Shown here: positions 47,321 through 57,059 of the stretch, piece by piece
How the letters are laid out: each line of letters opens with the position of its first letter
How positions within the stretch are numbered: position 1 is the first letter of the stretch
Source: Alginatibacterium sediminis
GTDB lineage: Bacteria; Pseudomonadota; Gammaproteobacteria; Enterobacterales; Celerinatantimonadaceae
Direction of reading: 5' to 3'
DNA length: 64,000 nt
Assembly: GCF_003610775.1 (NCBI RefSeq)
Contig: NZ_RAQO01000004.1
Location: 248,001-312,000 of the forward strand
The notes under the pieces: generated by a model
What the model was told of the DNA's origin: nothing
Seen by the model: the letters and a program-made list of their open reading frames with translations, nothing else
The model's database searches: none
Translations under genes and position numbers: made by a program

Positions 47321-47353
47321 ACCCCAAGCTGTTTGTTTTGGCTTGGGGTATTT
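47321..47353 (+). terminator. Terminator of the alkyl sulfatase gene
   Basis: ACCCCAAGC-(11)-GCTTGGGGT followed by ATTTT; nine-base perfect stem. Confidence 0.8.
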
Positions 47354-47444
47354 TAACTTCAGCAATCCAATCACCGCGCATTTCATGGTTCAACATGGTA
47401 CAAGACTCTTTTAATTTGTAGTTTTGTAAAATGAGGTCGTCAAT

Positions 47445-48230
47445 ATGGCTAGGATCATCGCCGTCTTCCTACTGCTTTTTTGTAATTTTTCAGCACTTAG
47501 CACACCTTTCCCTATAGTGCTTGATGATAGTCAAGCGCAGCAGTTGGGGCAGCTAATTTGGAAAAATGAAGGGCAGCAAAAAGTTGAGCATTTGAGCACT
47601 TGGAATAAAAATGAAGACTTTCCGTCATTAGGACTGGGACATTTTATTTGGTACCCCACAACACAAAAAGGACCTTTCAAAGAACAGTTCCCTCAATTAC
47701 TAAATTTTATGACCGACAATGGCGTTGTATTACCGCAATGGCTAAATGACGCAAAGCTAGCACCTTGGAAATCTCGCGAACAGTTTTATGCCGAGTTTGA
47801 TCAGCCGCAACTAAGTCAGTTACGCGCTTTACTCAGTGAGCACTTAGCACTTCAAGTCCGTTTTATTATCATTCGCTTAGAACAAGCTATTCCACTTATT
47901 CTTGACAGCAGTACCGCCCTAGAGCAAAAGCTAATCCAAGAGCATCTTCAACAGCTCTCCAGCGTGGAAGGCCTTTTTGCCTTACTTGATTATGTGAATT
48001 TTAAAGGTGAAGGCGTCAATTTAAAGGAACGTTACCAAGGTGAAGGCTGGGGCTTAAAGCAAGTCCTATTGAGCATGCCTATCCATTATGATAATCCGCT
48101 GCGCAGCTTTGGCCTTGCTGCAGATGAAGTCCTCACAAGACGCGTGAAGAATGCCCCTCGCGACGAAGAACACTGGTTAAAAGGTTGGCGGGTTCGGGTT
48201 CACGCATATCAAGACTTAAGCGTTGAATAG
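47445..48230 (+). CDS. Exported protein of unknown function, lysozyme-like motif
   Basis: 261 aa with a signal peptide (through ALSTP). Notable segments: LGQLIWKNEGQQKVEHL, FPSLGLGHFIWYP and VNFKGEGVNLKERYQGEGWGLKQVL. The Glu in KNEG followed by a GLGH motif recalls the catalytic Glu and TIGxGH of T4/phage-type lysozymes, so it may act on peptidoglycan; this is a weak analogy. I know conserved hypothetical proteins of this pattern but no function. Stands alone between the alkyl sulfatase terminator and the cupin. Confidence 0.6.
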   Translation: MARIIAVFLLLFCNFSALSTPFPIVLDDSQAQQLGQLIWKNEGQQKVEHLSTWNKNEDFPSLGLGHFIWYPTTQKGPFKEQFPQLLNFMTDNGVVLPQWLNDAKLAPWKSREQFYAEFDQPQLSQLRALLSEHLALQVRFIIIRLEQAIPLILDSSTALEQKLIQEHLQQLSSVEGLFALLDYVNFKGEGVNLKERYQGEGWGLKQVLLSMPIHYDNPLRSFGLAADEVLTRRVKNAPRDEEHWLKGWRVRVHAYQDLSVE

Positions 48231-48326
48231 TCCTTTGTTTTTATTAACATTGGTATTTATGGATAAAAAGATTTTAAACAAGCTTGTTAAAACTGGTGGC
48301 CGTAAAACCTACATAAGGAATTTGGA

Positions 48327-48746
48327 ATGAGCCAAACTAGCAACATAAAACCGCTTGTAATTGAGCCGAATCAAGGCCGACATTACTCTATGGGTCGCAT
48401 GTCATCGGTGTTTATAGTCGATGGCAGTGAAACGGATTCTAAGCTTTCAGTATCAGAGTGGTGGCTAGAGCCCAACACCGAAGGTCCACACATGCACTCG
48501 CATACTGAAGACCACGTGTTTTATATACTCGAAGGCACTGTAGCAATCCTTGTAGATGAAAATTGGCTAGATGTTGCTAAAGGCTCTTATGTATTTATTC
48601 CTGGTGGACATAAACATAGCTTTGAGAATAGAAGTGCTAGCACTGCCGGATTTATGAGCATCAATACACCAGGTGGCTTCGAGCAAATGATGCCCAATAT
48701 CGTACATTACCTCGCAGAAAACCCACTGGGCGACACTAACCGTTAA
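48327..48746 (+). CDS. Cupin-domain protein
   Basis: 139 aa single cupin. Metal motif 1 is PHMHSHTEDHVFYILEG (two His and a Glu), motif 2 is PGGHKHSFEN. No activity can be assigned from sequence. SD AAGGAATTTGGA precedes the ATG. Confidence 0.85.
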   Translation: MSQTSNIKPLVIEPNQGRHYSMGRMSSVFIVDGSETDSKLSVSEWWLEPNTEGPHMHSHTEDHVFYILEGTVAILVDENWLDVAKGSYVFIPGGHKHSFENRSASTAGFMSINTPGGFEQMMPNIVHYLAENPLGDTNR

Positions 48747-48974
48747 GTTAGATGTTAGAGCATTGCTGGGATACATGTACCAACATCAACAACCATTGAA
48801 CGTCATATCGTTTAAAATTTCTTGTAGCTTTGCTCATCCCTAGTTTTACGCGCCCCTTGTGCATTTTTGGTTACATAACAAACGATTCATGTGCAAACCT
48901 TGATGACTATTAACACATTGGTTTTTTAAACCATTACAGTTAATTTGATGACAGATGCGGATTAAGGAATACTG

Positions 48975-49199
48975 ATGGAAAGCTTTGTGATTGAAACCTT
49001 TCTTGACGGTGTTAAGGAAGATACGGTGAAAGTGCCGCTGGCGCTAGCAAAACTGGCCTTGCGTCCATTTTTGAACCAGCTCAATAGCGAGCAGGCCGAA
49101 ATGATGGATACTGCAATCAAGGCAAAGGATTTTGAGGGCCTTATCTTTGAGTGCGAAGAGCACGACTCTGGCGAGAAAGTGGTTTTTTCTATTCTTTAG
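48975..49199 (+). CDS. Small protein of unknown function
   Basis: 74 aa, acidic, no membrane segment. The pattern KVPLALAKLALRPFL ... EGLIFECEEHDSGEKVVFSI resembles the SHOCT-like/DUF2089-type tail found in other bacteria, a weak resemblance. An AAGGAA SD lies eight bases upstream, which supports translation. Alone in its neighbourhood; the 228-base gap before it shows nothing recognisable. Confidence 0.55.
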   Translation: MESFVIETFLDGVKEDTVKVPLALAKLALRPFLNQLNSEQAEMMDTAIKAKDFEGLIFECEEHDSGEKVVFSIL

Positions 49200-49350
49200 T
49201 ATCACCATTTTAATCTTGGCATACGCGATACGCGGTCCGTTAATTGTCTAGTGCCTAGCCTGAGAGCAGAGGCTTAAATTGGCTGCAATTTATGTTGTTA
49301 AATAATGATTTGAGCTCACAGTAGCTCATTTAAATAGTGGCGGGCCATAT

Positions 49351-49384
49351 CTAGGTAGTGATTTATCGCGCCAGCGCTACCTAG
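49351..49384. promoter_or_regulatory. Hairpin upstream of ydiJ
   Basis: CTAGGTAGTG and CGCTACCTAG arms, ten base pairs with one wobble, 14-base loop, in the 306-base gap before ydiJ. It may be an operator or the 3' end of the small gene upstream. The rest of the gap holds only the ydiJ promoter. Confidence 0.4.
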
Positions 49385-49436
49385 CAAAACGGATAATAGT
49401 GAGCTACTTACGAAACTGAGAGTTTTTGCCCAGTGA

Positions 49437-49464
49437 TTGGCAAGGCGAGGGGGTGTGGTATACT
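49437..49464 (+). promoter_or_regulatory. Promoter of ydiJ
   Basis: TTGGCA, 16-base spacer, TATACT, 41 bases before the ydiJ start. Confidence 0.65.
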
Positions 49465-49505
49465 CGGCCACCAACAAATGACCACTTCAGTCGGATAGAA
49501 AACGG

Positions 49506-52500
49506 ATGATCCCGAAGCTCTCTTCAGCGCAATTACTCTCTCAAATATACATAGATTTTCTCGATGATTTAAGCAAAACGCAGTTTAGCGGCGAAATCGA
49601 AAACAGCTACGCTAGCCGACTAGCGGTGAGTACCGATAATTCAGTCTATCAGCAGTTACCTCAGGCGGTAGTGTTGCCACGAAGCCACAGTGATGTAATC
49701 ACTGTGATGACTTTAGCTGGCAAAGAGCGTTACCAACAAGTGGCTTTTTCTCCGCGCGGCGGTGGCACCGGTACTAACGGCCAAAGTCTAACAACAGGCA
49801 TTGTGCTTGACCTTTCTCGGCATATGAAAGGCGTGTTGGAGTTAAACGTCGAAGAGCGTTGGGTGCGGGTTGAAACTGGCATTGTGAAAGACGCGCTAAA
49901 TGCCGAGCTTAAGCAGCATGGTTTGTTTTTCTCGCCAGATTTATCGACTAGTAATCGGGCCACTTTAGGTGGCATGATTAATACTGATGCTTCAGGGCAA
50001 GGATCGCTGGTCTACGGTAAAACCAGTGACCATGTCTTGGCACTTAAAGCGGTACTCGCTAATGGCACCAGTATTGATACCGCGGCTGTCGACTTAAACG
50101 ACTTACCTAGTGATCCAAACCAAAGTGAGATATATCAAACTGCGCGCGCAATTTGTGTTGATAAACGTCAGCAAATTGAAGCGAAGTTTCCTAAACTAAA
50201 TCGTTTTTTAACCGGGTACGATCTAAAGAACTGTTTTAATCCCCAGCAGCAAAGCTTGGACTTATCGCGCCTGTTATGTGGCAGTGAAGGCTCGTTGGCA
50301 GTTATCACTGAGGCCAAACTTGACTTAACCCCAATTCCTAAGTTTCGTACCTTGGTTACCGTTAAATACGACAGCTTCAATGCAGCACTTCGCCACGCAC
50401 CAACCTTAGTTAAAGCCAAGGCGTTGTCGGTAGAAACCATTGATTCAAAGGTCTTGAATTTAGCGCGAGAAGATGTGGTTTGGAAGAGTGTCGATCATCT
50501 AATTTCCGATGTGCCCAATATCGATATGTCAGGCATCAATATTGTAGAGTTTGCCGAAGACGACCAACAAACTCAGTTGGATAAAGTTAATGCGCTGATT
50601 GAATCATTATCCGATTCAAGCGCACTCGGCGTTATTGGTACGCAGGTTTGTGATGATCTTACTGGCGTGATGGCGATCTACAACATGCGTAAGAAAGCAG
50701 TTGGCCTACTAGGCAACGCAAAAGGCAGTGCTAAGCCAATAGCTTTTGTAGAAGACACCTGTGTCCCGCCAGAGAATTTGGCCGATTACATTGTTGAGTT
50801 TAGAGCGCTGCTTGATCAACATGGTCTGAGTTACGGTATGTTTGGACACGTTGACTCCGGCGTATTGCATGTTCGGCCGGCACTTGATCTAATTGATCCT
50901 GAGCAAGAGCTGTTGCTGCGAGAGATTTCCGATCAGGTGGTTGCTTTGACGGCTAAATATGGCGGTTTGATGTGGGGCGAACATGGTAAAGGGTATCGCT
51001 CGGAGTACAGCCCAGCATTTTTTGGCGACGAACTGTTTGCCTGCTTACGTGAAATAAAATCTAGTTTTGACCCTTACAATCAATTGAATCCTGGAAAAAT
51101 TTGTACCCCCTTAGAAAGTGATGCACAACTGGTCAGTGTTGATAGTGTTAAACGGGCAAGTTTTGATCGCCAAATACCGGTTCAAATCAGAGAGTCGTAT
51201 AGTGAAGCAATGCTGTGTAATGGTAACGGCCTTTGCTTTAACTATGACGTCCATAGTCCAATGTGCCCATCAAGTAAGGTTAGTGGCGATCGTCGTTATT
51301 CACCTAAAGGCCGCGCAGGTTTAATTCGAGAGTGGCTGCGCTTGCTTAGCGACGATCAGAAAGACGTATTAGAAATTGAACAAGCTCAAATGAATGCGCC
51401 GATGTGGCACAATTTATGGCAAAAAACCCAAAACACGTGGCGTAAAAAGCAAGAGCAAGACTTTAATCATGAAGTGATGGACGCTATGCAAACCTGTTTA
51501 GCGTGTAAAGCGTGCAGCACGGCCTGCCCAATTAAAGTTGATGTACCCAATTTTAGAGCCCGCTTTATGTATTTGTATTATGGGCGCTATCTGCGACCAG
51601 CTAAGGACTATTTTGTGGCGGAAGTTGAAAACTACGCCCCATTAATGGCCAAAGCACCTGGATTTTTTAATTGGTTTACCGACCAAAGCTGGATGCAATC
51701 TGCCATCAAGCATTCCATTGGCATGGTAGATATCCCGCGATTGAGCCAACCGAACCTTAAGCAACGCTTGAGTACTCATTTGAATTCGGATTACGACTAT
51801 TTGGCGCTAAACGCAATGTCAGCTGAGCAAAAAGCCAAAACGGTGCTCATCGTCCAAGACCCGTTTACCTCTAATTACGAAGCCGACTTAGTTGAAGATT
51901 TTATTAAGCTTTGCCAAAAGTTAGATGTGAACCCTATTGTGTTGCCCTTTAGCCCTAATGGCAAAGCTCAACACATTAAAGGTTTTCTAAAGGATTTTCA
52001 GAAAACAGCCACGACCACAGCAACTTTTTTGAACCAAGTTGCGCAGCTCAACATTGCTATGGTAGGTGTAGAGCCGGCATTGGTGCTTTGTTACCGTGAC
52101 GAATACAAGCAAGTACTCGCAGATAAACGGGGAGACTTTCAAGTTCATATGGTTCAGGAGTGGTTATCAGAGCAAATAAAAGATAACTCACAGCTGCCGC
52201 AACTGCGTGATCAAGAGCCGTGGCAGCTATTTGGTCATTGTACCGAAAAGTCACTCGCAGCGAGCGCCGAAGGACAATGGCAACAAGTGTTCGCGGCATT
52301 TGGCGGCAAGCTTAGTCCGGTTGCAGTAGGTTGCTGCGGGATGGCCGGTACTTATGGGCACGATGCTAAACAAGTCGAAACGTCGCAAACGATTTACCGA
52401 CAAAGTTGGCAGGTACGCTTAGCTGAGTATGACCGTGAACGTTGTTTGGCAACTGGCTACTCGTGCCGCAGCCAAGTTAAGCGTTTTGAAGGTCAAAAAT

Positions 52501-52538
52501 TGAAACACCCTTTGCAAGCCTTGCTCGAAAATCTTTAA
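49506..52538 (+). CDS. ydiJ: FAD/Fe-S D-2-hydroxyacid dehydrogenase YdiJ
   Basis: 1010-residue fusion of an FAD-linked oxidase and a ferredoxin-type domain, homologous to E. coli YdiJ, described as a D-2-hydroxyglutarate dehydrogenase. FAD-binding PP-loop FSPRGGGTGTNGQSL (about 78-92) and GGMINTDASGQGSLVYGKTSDHV; substrate-binding GHVDSGVLHVRP and GEHGKGYRSEYS; then NPGKIC and the Fe-S domain with CLACKACSTACPIKV; a C-terminal CCG-like domain (VGCCGMAGTYGHD). Forms an operon with menI ten bases downstream, as in E. coli. Confidence 0.93.
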   Translation: MIPKLSSAQLLSQIYIDFLDDLSKTQFSGEIENSYASRLAVSTDNSVYQQLPQAVVLPRSHSDVITVMTLAGKERYQQVAFSPRGGGTGTNGQSLTTGIVLDLSRHMKGVLELNVEERWVRVETGIVKDALNAELKQHGLFFSPDLSTSNRATLGGMINTDASGQGSLVYGKTSDHVLALKAVLANGTSIDTAAVDLNDLPSDPNQSEIYQTARAICVDKRQQIEAKFPKLNRFLTGYDLKNCFNPQQQSLDLSRLLCGSEGSLAVITEAKLDLTPIPKFRTLVTVKYDSFNAALRHAPTLVKAKALSVETIDSKVLNLAREDVVWKSVDHLISDVPNIDMSGINIVEFAEDDQQTQLDKVNALIESLSDSSALGVIGTQVCDDLTGVMAIYNMRKKAVGLLGNAKGSAKPIAFVEDTCVPPENLADYIVEFRALLDQHGLSYGMFGHVDSGVLHVRPALDLIDPEQELLLREISDQVVALTAKYGGLMWGEHGKGYRSEYSPAFFGDELFACLREIKSSFDPYNQLNPGKICTPLESDAQLVSVDSVKRASFDRQIPVQIRESYSEAMLCNGNGLCFNYDVHSPMCPSSKVSGDRRYSPKGRAGLIREWLRLLSDDQKDVLEIEQAQMNAPMWHNLWQKTQNTWRKKQEQDFNHEVMDAMQTCLACKACSTACPIKVDVPNFRARFMYLYYGRYLRPAKDYFVAEVENYAPLMAKAPGFFNWFTDQSWMQSAIKHSIGMVDIPRLSQPNLKQRLSTHLNSDYDYLALNAMSAEQKAKTVLIVQDPFTSNYEADLVEDFIKLCQKLDVNPIVLPFSPNGKAQHIKGFLKDFQKTATTTATFLNQVAQLNIAMVGVEPALVLCYRDEYKQVLADKRGDFQVHMVQEWLSEQIKDNSQLPQLRDQEPWQLFGHCTEKSLAASAEGQWQQVFAAFGGKLSPVAVGCCGMAGTYGHDAKQVETSQTIYRQSWQVRLAEYDRERCLATGYSCRSQVKRFEGQKLKHPLQALLENL

Positions 52539-52548
52539 GGAACTTAAA

Positions 52549-52977
52549 ATGTCGCAATCTATTTGGCAGCAAGAGTTTGACTTAGAGCGCTTAAATGCAA
52601 TGAACGAGGGTAATTTAGCAGGCTTCTGGGATCTTGAGTTTACTGAAATAGGTAAGGATTACCTGAAAGCCCAGTTTCCGGTAACTGACAAAGTACGCCA
52701 ACCTATGGGTTTACTGCATGGTGGGGCTAGTGCGGCGGTTGCTGAAACCATTGGCAGTTGCGCGGCCTTCATGTGTGCACCCAAAGGTTCAATGGTCTTG
52801 GGGGTGGAAATTAATGCCAACCATTTGAGCGCGGTGCGTCATGGGCATGTTGACGTCATTGCAAGGCCGCTAAAGCTAGGCAACAGCCTGCAAGTTTGGC
52901 AAATTAACCTTGAACATGCGAACAAACTAGTTTGCAGCTCAAGGTTAACGGTCATGGTCAAAGCCGCCAAAACCTAA
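52549..52977 (+). CDS. menI: 1,4-dihydroxy-2-naphthoyl-CoA hydrolase MenI (YdiI-like)
   Basis: 142-residue hotdog thioesterase. It matches E. coli YdiI/MenI closely: LNAMNEGNLAGFWDLEFTEIG, QPMGLLHGGASAAVAETIGS (catalytic Glu in AETIGS), VLGVEINANHLSAVRHG. Its pairing with ydiJ is conserved. A role in menaquinone synthesis is the family function. GGAACTTAAA upstream of the ATG. Its stop overlaps the tesA stop by four bases. Confidence 0.93.
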   Translation: MSQSIWQQEFDLERLNAMNEGNLAGFWDLEFTEIGKDYLKAQFPVTDKVRQPMGLLHGGASAAVAETIGSCAAFMCAPKGSMVLGVEINANHLSAVRHGHVDVIARPLKLGNSLQVWQINLEHANKLVCSSRLTVMVKAAKT

Positions 52978-53618
52978 GGTGTTTGGCTAATCGGCTGAAG
53001 CATTTCGACCATTAACTCGGCCAGTATCGGTTGGGCTGCGGTATTGGGATGGATGCCATCGTCTTGCATATAGTCCGGCTGCGTTGCCAGCTCTTGCATA
53101 AAAAATGGCAGGTAGTCAATTTCGTTTTGTTCAGCAAGTTCGCTAAATATATTTCGAAAGGCGCTGGTATAACGACTACCATAATTAGGTGGGATCTCAA
53201 TTTGCATAATGGCAACTCGCAAGCCACGTTGCTTACCAATATCAATCATGTTTTGAAGGTTTTCGCGGGTTTGTTTGGGCGGGTAGCCTCGCAAACCGTC
53301 ATTACCACCAAGTTCTATGATCAATCCGTCAACTGAGGACTCATCTAACGCTTGGTTTAGTCGTTGTAAGCCACCTTTACTGGTTTCACCACTAATACTG
53401 GCATTAATGATCTGCCAGGCACTTGGTAACGTAGTAGATTGTTGATTGAGTAGATTAACCCAGCCTTGCTCGGGATCAACTCCATAGCTGGCGCTGAGAC
53501 TATCACCCATCAGTAACCACTTAAAACTACTTGCCTGCGCGTTGAGCGCTGGAGCAACTACAAGTAAAGATATGCAAAGTAAGTTGCATAGGTAAGCTTT
53601 AAAACCGCAAAATTTCAT
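52974..53618 (-). CDS. tesA: Periplasmic acyl-CoA thioesterase / lysophospholipase TesA
   Basis: SGNH-hydrolase (214 aa) with signal peptide (to LNAQA). Catalytic block I GDSLSASYG with the nucleophile Ser, block III ELGGNDGLRG, and block V DDGIHPN with Asp and His. The start at 53618 gives a normal export signal; an ATG 25 codons upstream would overlap the ybbA start and has no SD. Divergent from ybbA-ybbP, the E. coli arrangement. The gap to ybbA is only 37 bases. Confidence 0.93.
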   Translation of the reverse strand: MKFCGFKAYLCNLLCISLLVVAPALNAQASSFKWLLMGDSLSASYGVDPEQGWVNLLNQQSTTLPSAWQIINASISGETSKGGLQRLNQALDESSVDGLIIELGGNDGLRGYPPKQTRENLQNMIDIGKQRGLRVAIMQIEIPPNYGSRYTSAFRNIFSELAEQNEIDYLPFFMQELATQPDYMQDDGIHPNTAAQPILAELMVEMLQPISQTP

Positions 53619-53655
53619 ATTGCACCATAAATTATATTGCCGTATCGAGGGATCA

Positions 53656-54357
53656 ATGCAGCCAGAATGTTTAATACAAGCGACGCAGCTCAATCATAAC
53701 GTGGAAACTCAAGCAGGCAAACTAGCCTTGTTACACGATATCAATTTGAGTATTTACACCGGAGAATCCGTCGCCATTGTTGGGGCATCGGGTAGTGGCA
53801 AAACCACCTTGCTGGGTATGCTAGCAGGTTTAGATACACCTAGCACGGGTGATGTAAAACTATGCGGCAAACAATTACGTGAACTCGATGAAGAACAGCG
53901 GGCTCAATTGCGCCGCGAATCTATCGGTTTCATTTTCCAACAGTTTTTATTGGTGCCAGCGTTAAGTGCACTTGAAAATGTGATGTTGCCAGCTGAGCTT
54001 AAAAACCAAGCCAACGCGCGCGAACTAGCTCTCGATTGGCTCGATAAAGTTGGGCTTTCCAAACGAGCCGATCATTATCCTAATCAACTTTCCGGAGGTG
54101 AACAGCAGCGGGTTGCTATTGCTCGCGCATTTATAAGCCAACCGGCGGTGTTGTTTGCCGATGAGCCTTCAGCGAACTTAGACCGTGAAAATGGTTTGCT
54201 CATTGAGAAACTATTATTCGACCTAAACCAACAAAGCAAAACAACCTTGGTACTCGTGACTCATGAACCTGCACTTGCGCAAAGTTGCCAGCGAATTCTG
54301 CGTATGGATCAGGGGCGTTTAACTGAATCTTCGGAAGCTAGCGCCGAGGAGCAATAA
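53656..54357 (+). CDS. ybbA: ABC transporter ATP-binding protein YbbA
   Basis: 233-residue ATPase of the LolD/FtsE/MacB type. Walker A GASGSGKTT, Q-loop FIFQQFLL, signature LSGGEQQRVAIARAF, Walker B VLFADEPSANLD, H-loop LVTHEP. Start at 53656 with GAGGG five bases upstream; an ATG 12 codons earlier lacks an SD. One base before ybbP: an obligate pair. Confidence 0.95.
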   Translation: MQPECLIQATQLNHNVETQAGKLALLHDINLSIYTGESVAIVGASGSGKTTLLGMLAGLDTPSTGDVKLCGKQLRELDEEQRAQLRRESIGFIFQQFLLVPALSALENVMLPAELKNQANARELALDWLDKVGLSKRADHYPNQLSGGEQQRVAIARAFISQPAVLFADEPSANLDRENGLLIEKLLFDLNQQSKTTLVLVTHEPALAQSCQRILRMDQGRLTESSEASAEEQ

Positions 54358-54358
54358 C

Positions 54359-56875
54359 ATGTTTAGTTTATCTTGGCGTCTATTTCGCTCAGAGCTACGC
54401 CGTGGTGAGTTAAGTATTATAGCTGCCGCTATTGTTCTGGCTGTTGTGTCAGTTTGGTTGTTCTCAAGCGTAAGTGCTCGTATAGAGCGTGCTATCGTTA
54501 GCCAAAGCTCCAGTTTTATTGCCGCTGACCGCGTACTACGAAGCGCCCACGAAATTGAAATTGATTTGTCAGCTCAAGCTAACCAGCGAGACTTAGGTTA
54601 CGCCGAACAACTGGTCTTTTCGTCCATGCTATTTGCAAATGACGATTTCAAATTAGCCAGTGTAAAAGCGGTGAGTTCCCAATACCCACTGCGCGGACGT
54701 TTAAGTATTAGCGAGCAGCGCGAAGTTGGGGAAGAACGTGAAGTAAAAGCGCCCAACATAGGTGAAGCCTGGTTGGCAGAGCGGCTGTTCTACCAAATGG
54801 ACTTAAACGTTGGCGATCCCATCTATATTGGAGATTTACAGCTTAAAATTGCGGGCCGAATCACCCAAGAACCTGATGCACCGTTTTCAGTATTTATGGC
54901 GGCCCCCCGTGTCATTATCAACATCGATGATGTTGAAGCCACCGGGGTCGTACAACCGGGAAGCCGTTTAAGCTACCGTTATATGTTTAGTGGCCAGCCG
55001 GCTGCTCTTGATGGACTAGGCGAATGGCTTAAACCACAGTTGCAAGCCAACCAAAGTTATCGGGATGTGAGCTCTGGTAGCTCTGCGCTTGCGCAAGCCT
55101 TACAAAAATCAGAACAGTTTTTATTACTTGCAGGCTTGATTGGGGTGCTTTTGGCTGCTACAGCAGTGGCCGTGGCAAGTAAGCTCTATGGCCAGCGTCA
55201 CTATGATTCGGTTGCTATCTTTAAGGTCCTTGGAGCTTCGCGTAGTCAAGTTAGGCGCATCTACATAGGGCATCTGAGTTTAGTGATCACGGTTTCAATT
55301 ATTGTCGGTCTGCTGCTTGGCTTGTTATTGCAGGTACCTATTGATAGCTATGTTCAGCAAGCACTGAATATAGAAATGGCTGATACTGGCTACAGACCCT
55401 TATGGTTAGCCGCTCTGAGTGGCTTAGTGTGTGGTTTTGGCTTTTCGCTTCCCCCGCTAGCACAACTGTTCTCAATTGCACCCTTACGCGTCATTCGCCG
55501 GGAGCAAGAACAAAAGTTTCAGGGTAAATGGCAGCACTTGTTGGTTGTTGCTGTGGCGGTGTTTGCACTACTGTTACTGTATAGCAATTCCTTAGTACTC
55601 AGCGCGATCTTATTTGGTGTGGGTATAGCGGTAGTGGTGATGTTGTTACTGTTGGGGCGATTGTTTTTGTTTTTTAGTCGAAAACTCAGCCAAAGCTTTG
55701 GTCAAAGTGCGCTTAAACTTGCTGCGGCAAGCTTACAGCGAAATGCCCGTGATAATGCAATTCAGTTGATAGGCTTTACCATCGCGATTCAACTGTCGTT
55801 GGTAGTCTATGTGGTACAAAACGACCTGATCGGACAATGGCAAAGCCAACTACCCGAGGGTACGCCTAATCATTTCGTGCTTAACATCGACAGTGATGCG
55901 TTGCCTGTTGTAGAACAAGCTTTTGCAGCGCAGGGCATTAGCGATGCGCCTTTGTATCCGATGCTGCGAGCACGTTTAACCTCGATTAATGATGTGGATG
56001 TTGCCCAAGGCGGTGATGGGGTAGGCGAATATGTTGATCCCGATGACGGCAAACAGCAAGAACAGCGGCGTGGCGTAGGGCGAGAACTAAATCTAAGTGC
56101 TACCTTAGAATTGCCTTATCGCAACGAAATACAACAAGGCCAGTGGCTTACCGATACGAGTCAAAACAGCGCGTCAGTTGAGTTAGAATTTGCTGAACGC
56201 CTAGGTCTTAAAATGGGTGACAAACTCAAATTCTTGTCTGGAAATCAGAATTTTGAGGTGACCATCAGCAGCATCCGCAGTTTAGATTGGTCGACAATGC
56301 AGCCTAACTTTTATGTCATTCTGAGTCCTGATGTCATAGAGCAACTAAATGTTAGCTATATGAGCGCGTTTTTCCTCGAACAAAACCAGCAAGTTTGGTT
56401 AAGTGAACTACTTAACCAAGTGCCCACGCTGATTGTTATTGATGTAGCTGCAATTATTGGACAAGTGAATACAGTTGTAGGTCAAATATCCTTGGCGATG
56501 CGTTTTGTACTGGTGGTTGTGGTACTGGCGTCTCTCTTAGTGCTGTTAGCGCAGGTTCAAGGCTCACTTGAAGAGCGCCGTAAGCAAACAGTGATATTAC
56601 GCACTATCGGCGCCTCAGGAGCATTGCTAAGAAACGCAATTTTCTATGAATTTTTCTTGCTAGGTGCAATAGCCGGTCTAATGGCAGCAATTTCGGCCCA
56701 AGTTATTATCGCCTTATTGCAAATTTGGGTCTTAAGTATGCCACTAAGTATCAACTGGATGCTTTGGCTAGTGGGTCCATTGAGTGGCGGCTTGCTGGTT
56801 GCGATTAGTGGCTGGCTAAGTACGCGGAGTTTATTGCGCTTAAAACCATCTCAATTGGTGAGACAATTAGGTTAG
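54359..56875 (+). CDS. ybbP: FtsX/MacB-family permease YbbP
   Basis: 838 aa with two FtsX domains: TM1 near the N-terminus followed by a large periplasmic domain, TM segments around 255-390, and a C-terminal set around 715-830 ending in TRSLLRLKPSQLVRQLG. The pattern (LAGLIGVLLAATAVAVASKLYG; VVLASLLVLLAQVQGSLEERRKQ) is YbbP-like. With YbbA it should form a mechanotransmission or lipoprotein-type exporter of unknown substrate. Slightly longer than the E. coli protein. Confidence 0.93.
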   Translation: MFSLSWRLFRSELRRGELSIIAAAIVLAVVSVWLFSSVSARIERAIVSQSSSFIAADRVLRSAHEIEIDLSAQANQRDLGYAEQLVFSSMLFANDDFKLASVKAVSSQYPLRGRLSISEQREVGEEREVKAPNIGEAWLAERLFYQMDLNVGDPIYIGDLQLKIAGRITQEPDAPFSVFMAAPRVIINIDDVEATGVVQPGSRLSYRYMFSGQPAALDGLGEWLKPQLQANQSYRDVSSGSSALAQALQKSEQFLLLAGLIGVLLAATAVAVASKLYGQRHYDSVAIFKVLGASRSQVRRIYIGHLSLVITVSIIVGLLLGLLLQVPIDSYVQQALNIEMADTGYRPLWLAALSGLVCGFGFSLPPLAQLFSIAPLRVIRREQEQKFQGKWQHLLVVAVAVFALLLLYSNSLVLSAILFGVGIAVVVMLLLLGRLFLFFSRKLSQSFGQSALKLAAASLQRNARDNAIQLIGFTIAIQLSLVVYVVQNDLIGQWQSQLPEGTPNHFVLNIDSDALPVVEQAFAAQGISDAPLYPMLRARLTSINDVDVAQGGDGVGEYVDPDDGKQQEQRRGVGRELNLSATLELPYRNEIQQGQWLTDTSQNSASVELEFAERLGLKMGDKLKFLSGNQNFEVTISSIRSLDWSTMQPNFYVILSPDVIEQLNVSYMSAFFLEQNQQVWLSELLNQVPTLIVIDVAAIIGQVNTVVGQISLAMRFVLVVVVLASLLVLLAQVQGSLEERRKQTVILRTIGASGALLRNAIFYEFFLLGAIAGLMAAISAQVIIALLQIWVLSMPLSINWMLWLVGPLSGGLLVAISGWLSTRSLLRLKPSQLVRQLG

Positions 56876-57059
56876 CTTAATGCCAAAGCACTATAAGAGT
56901 GTGGTGATATTGGAGCTTGAAAAGCAAGTAACAAAGTCATCGCGCTCTAGTACGAGCCAATGCTATGATCGCATCTGTATTCATGCCTTCTGGCAGAGAA
57001 GCAAATTGAATGTGCCTTCGTGCTTGCTTGTATAGTCTCAAATTATTAAGGATTGGATT

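Noticed and set aside
46968-47396. A 142-codon antisense frame in the 3' part of the alkyl sulfatase gene.
   Set aside because: Ser/Ile-rich shadow of the sense frame; it also crosses the terminator.
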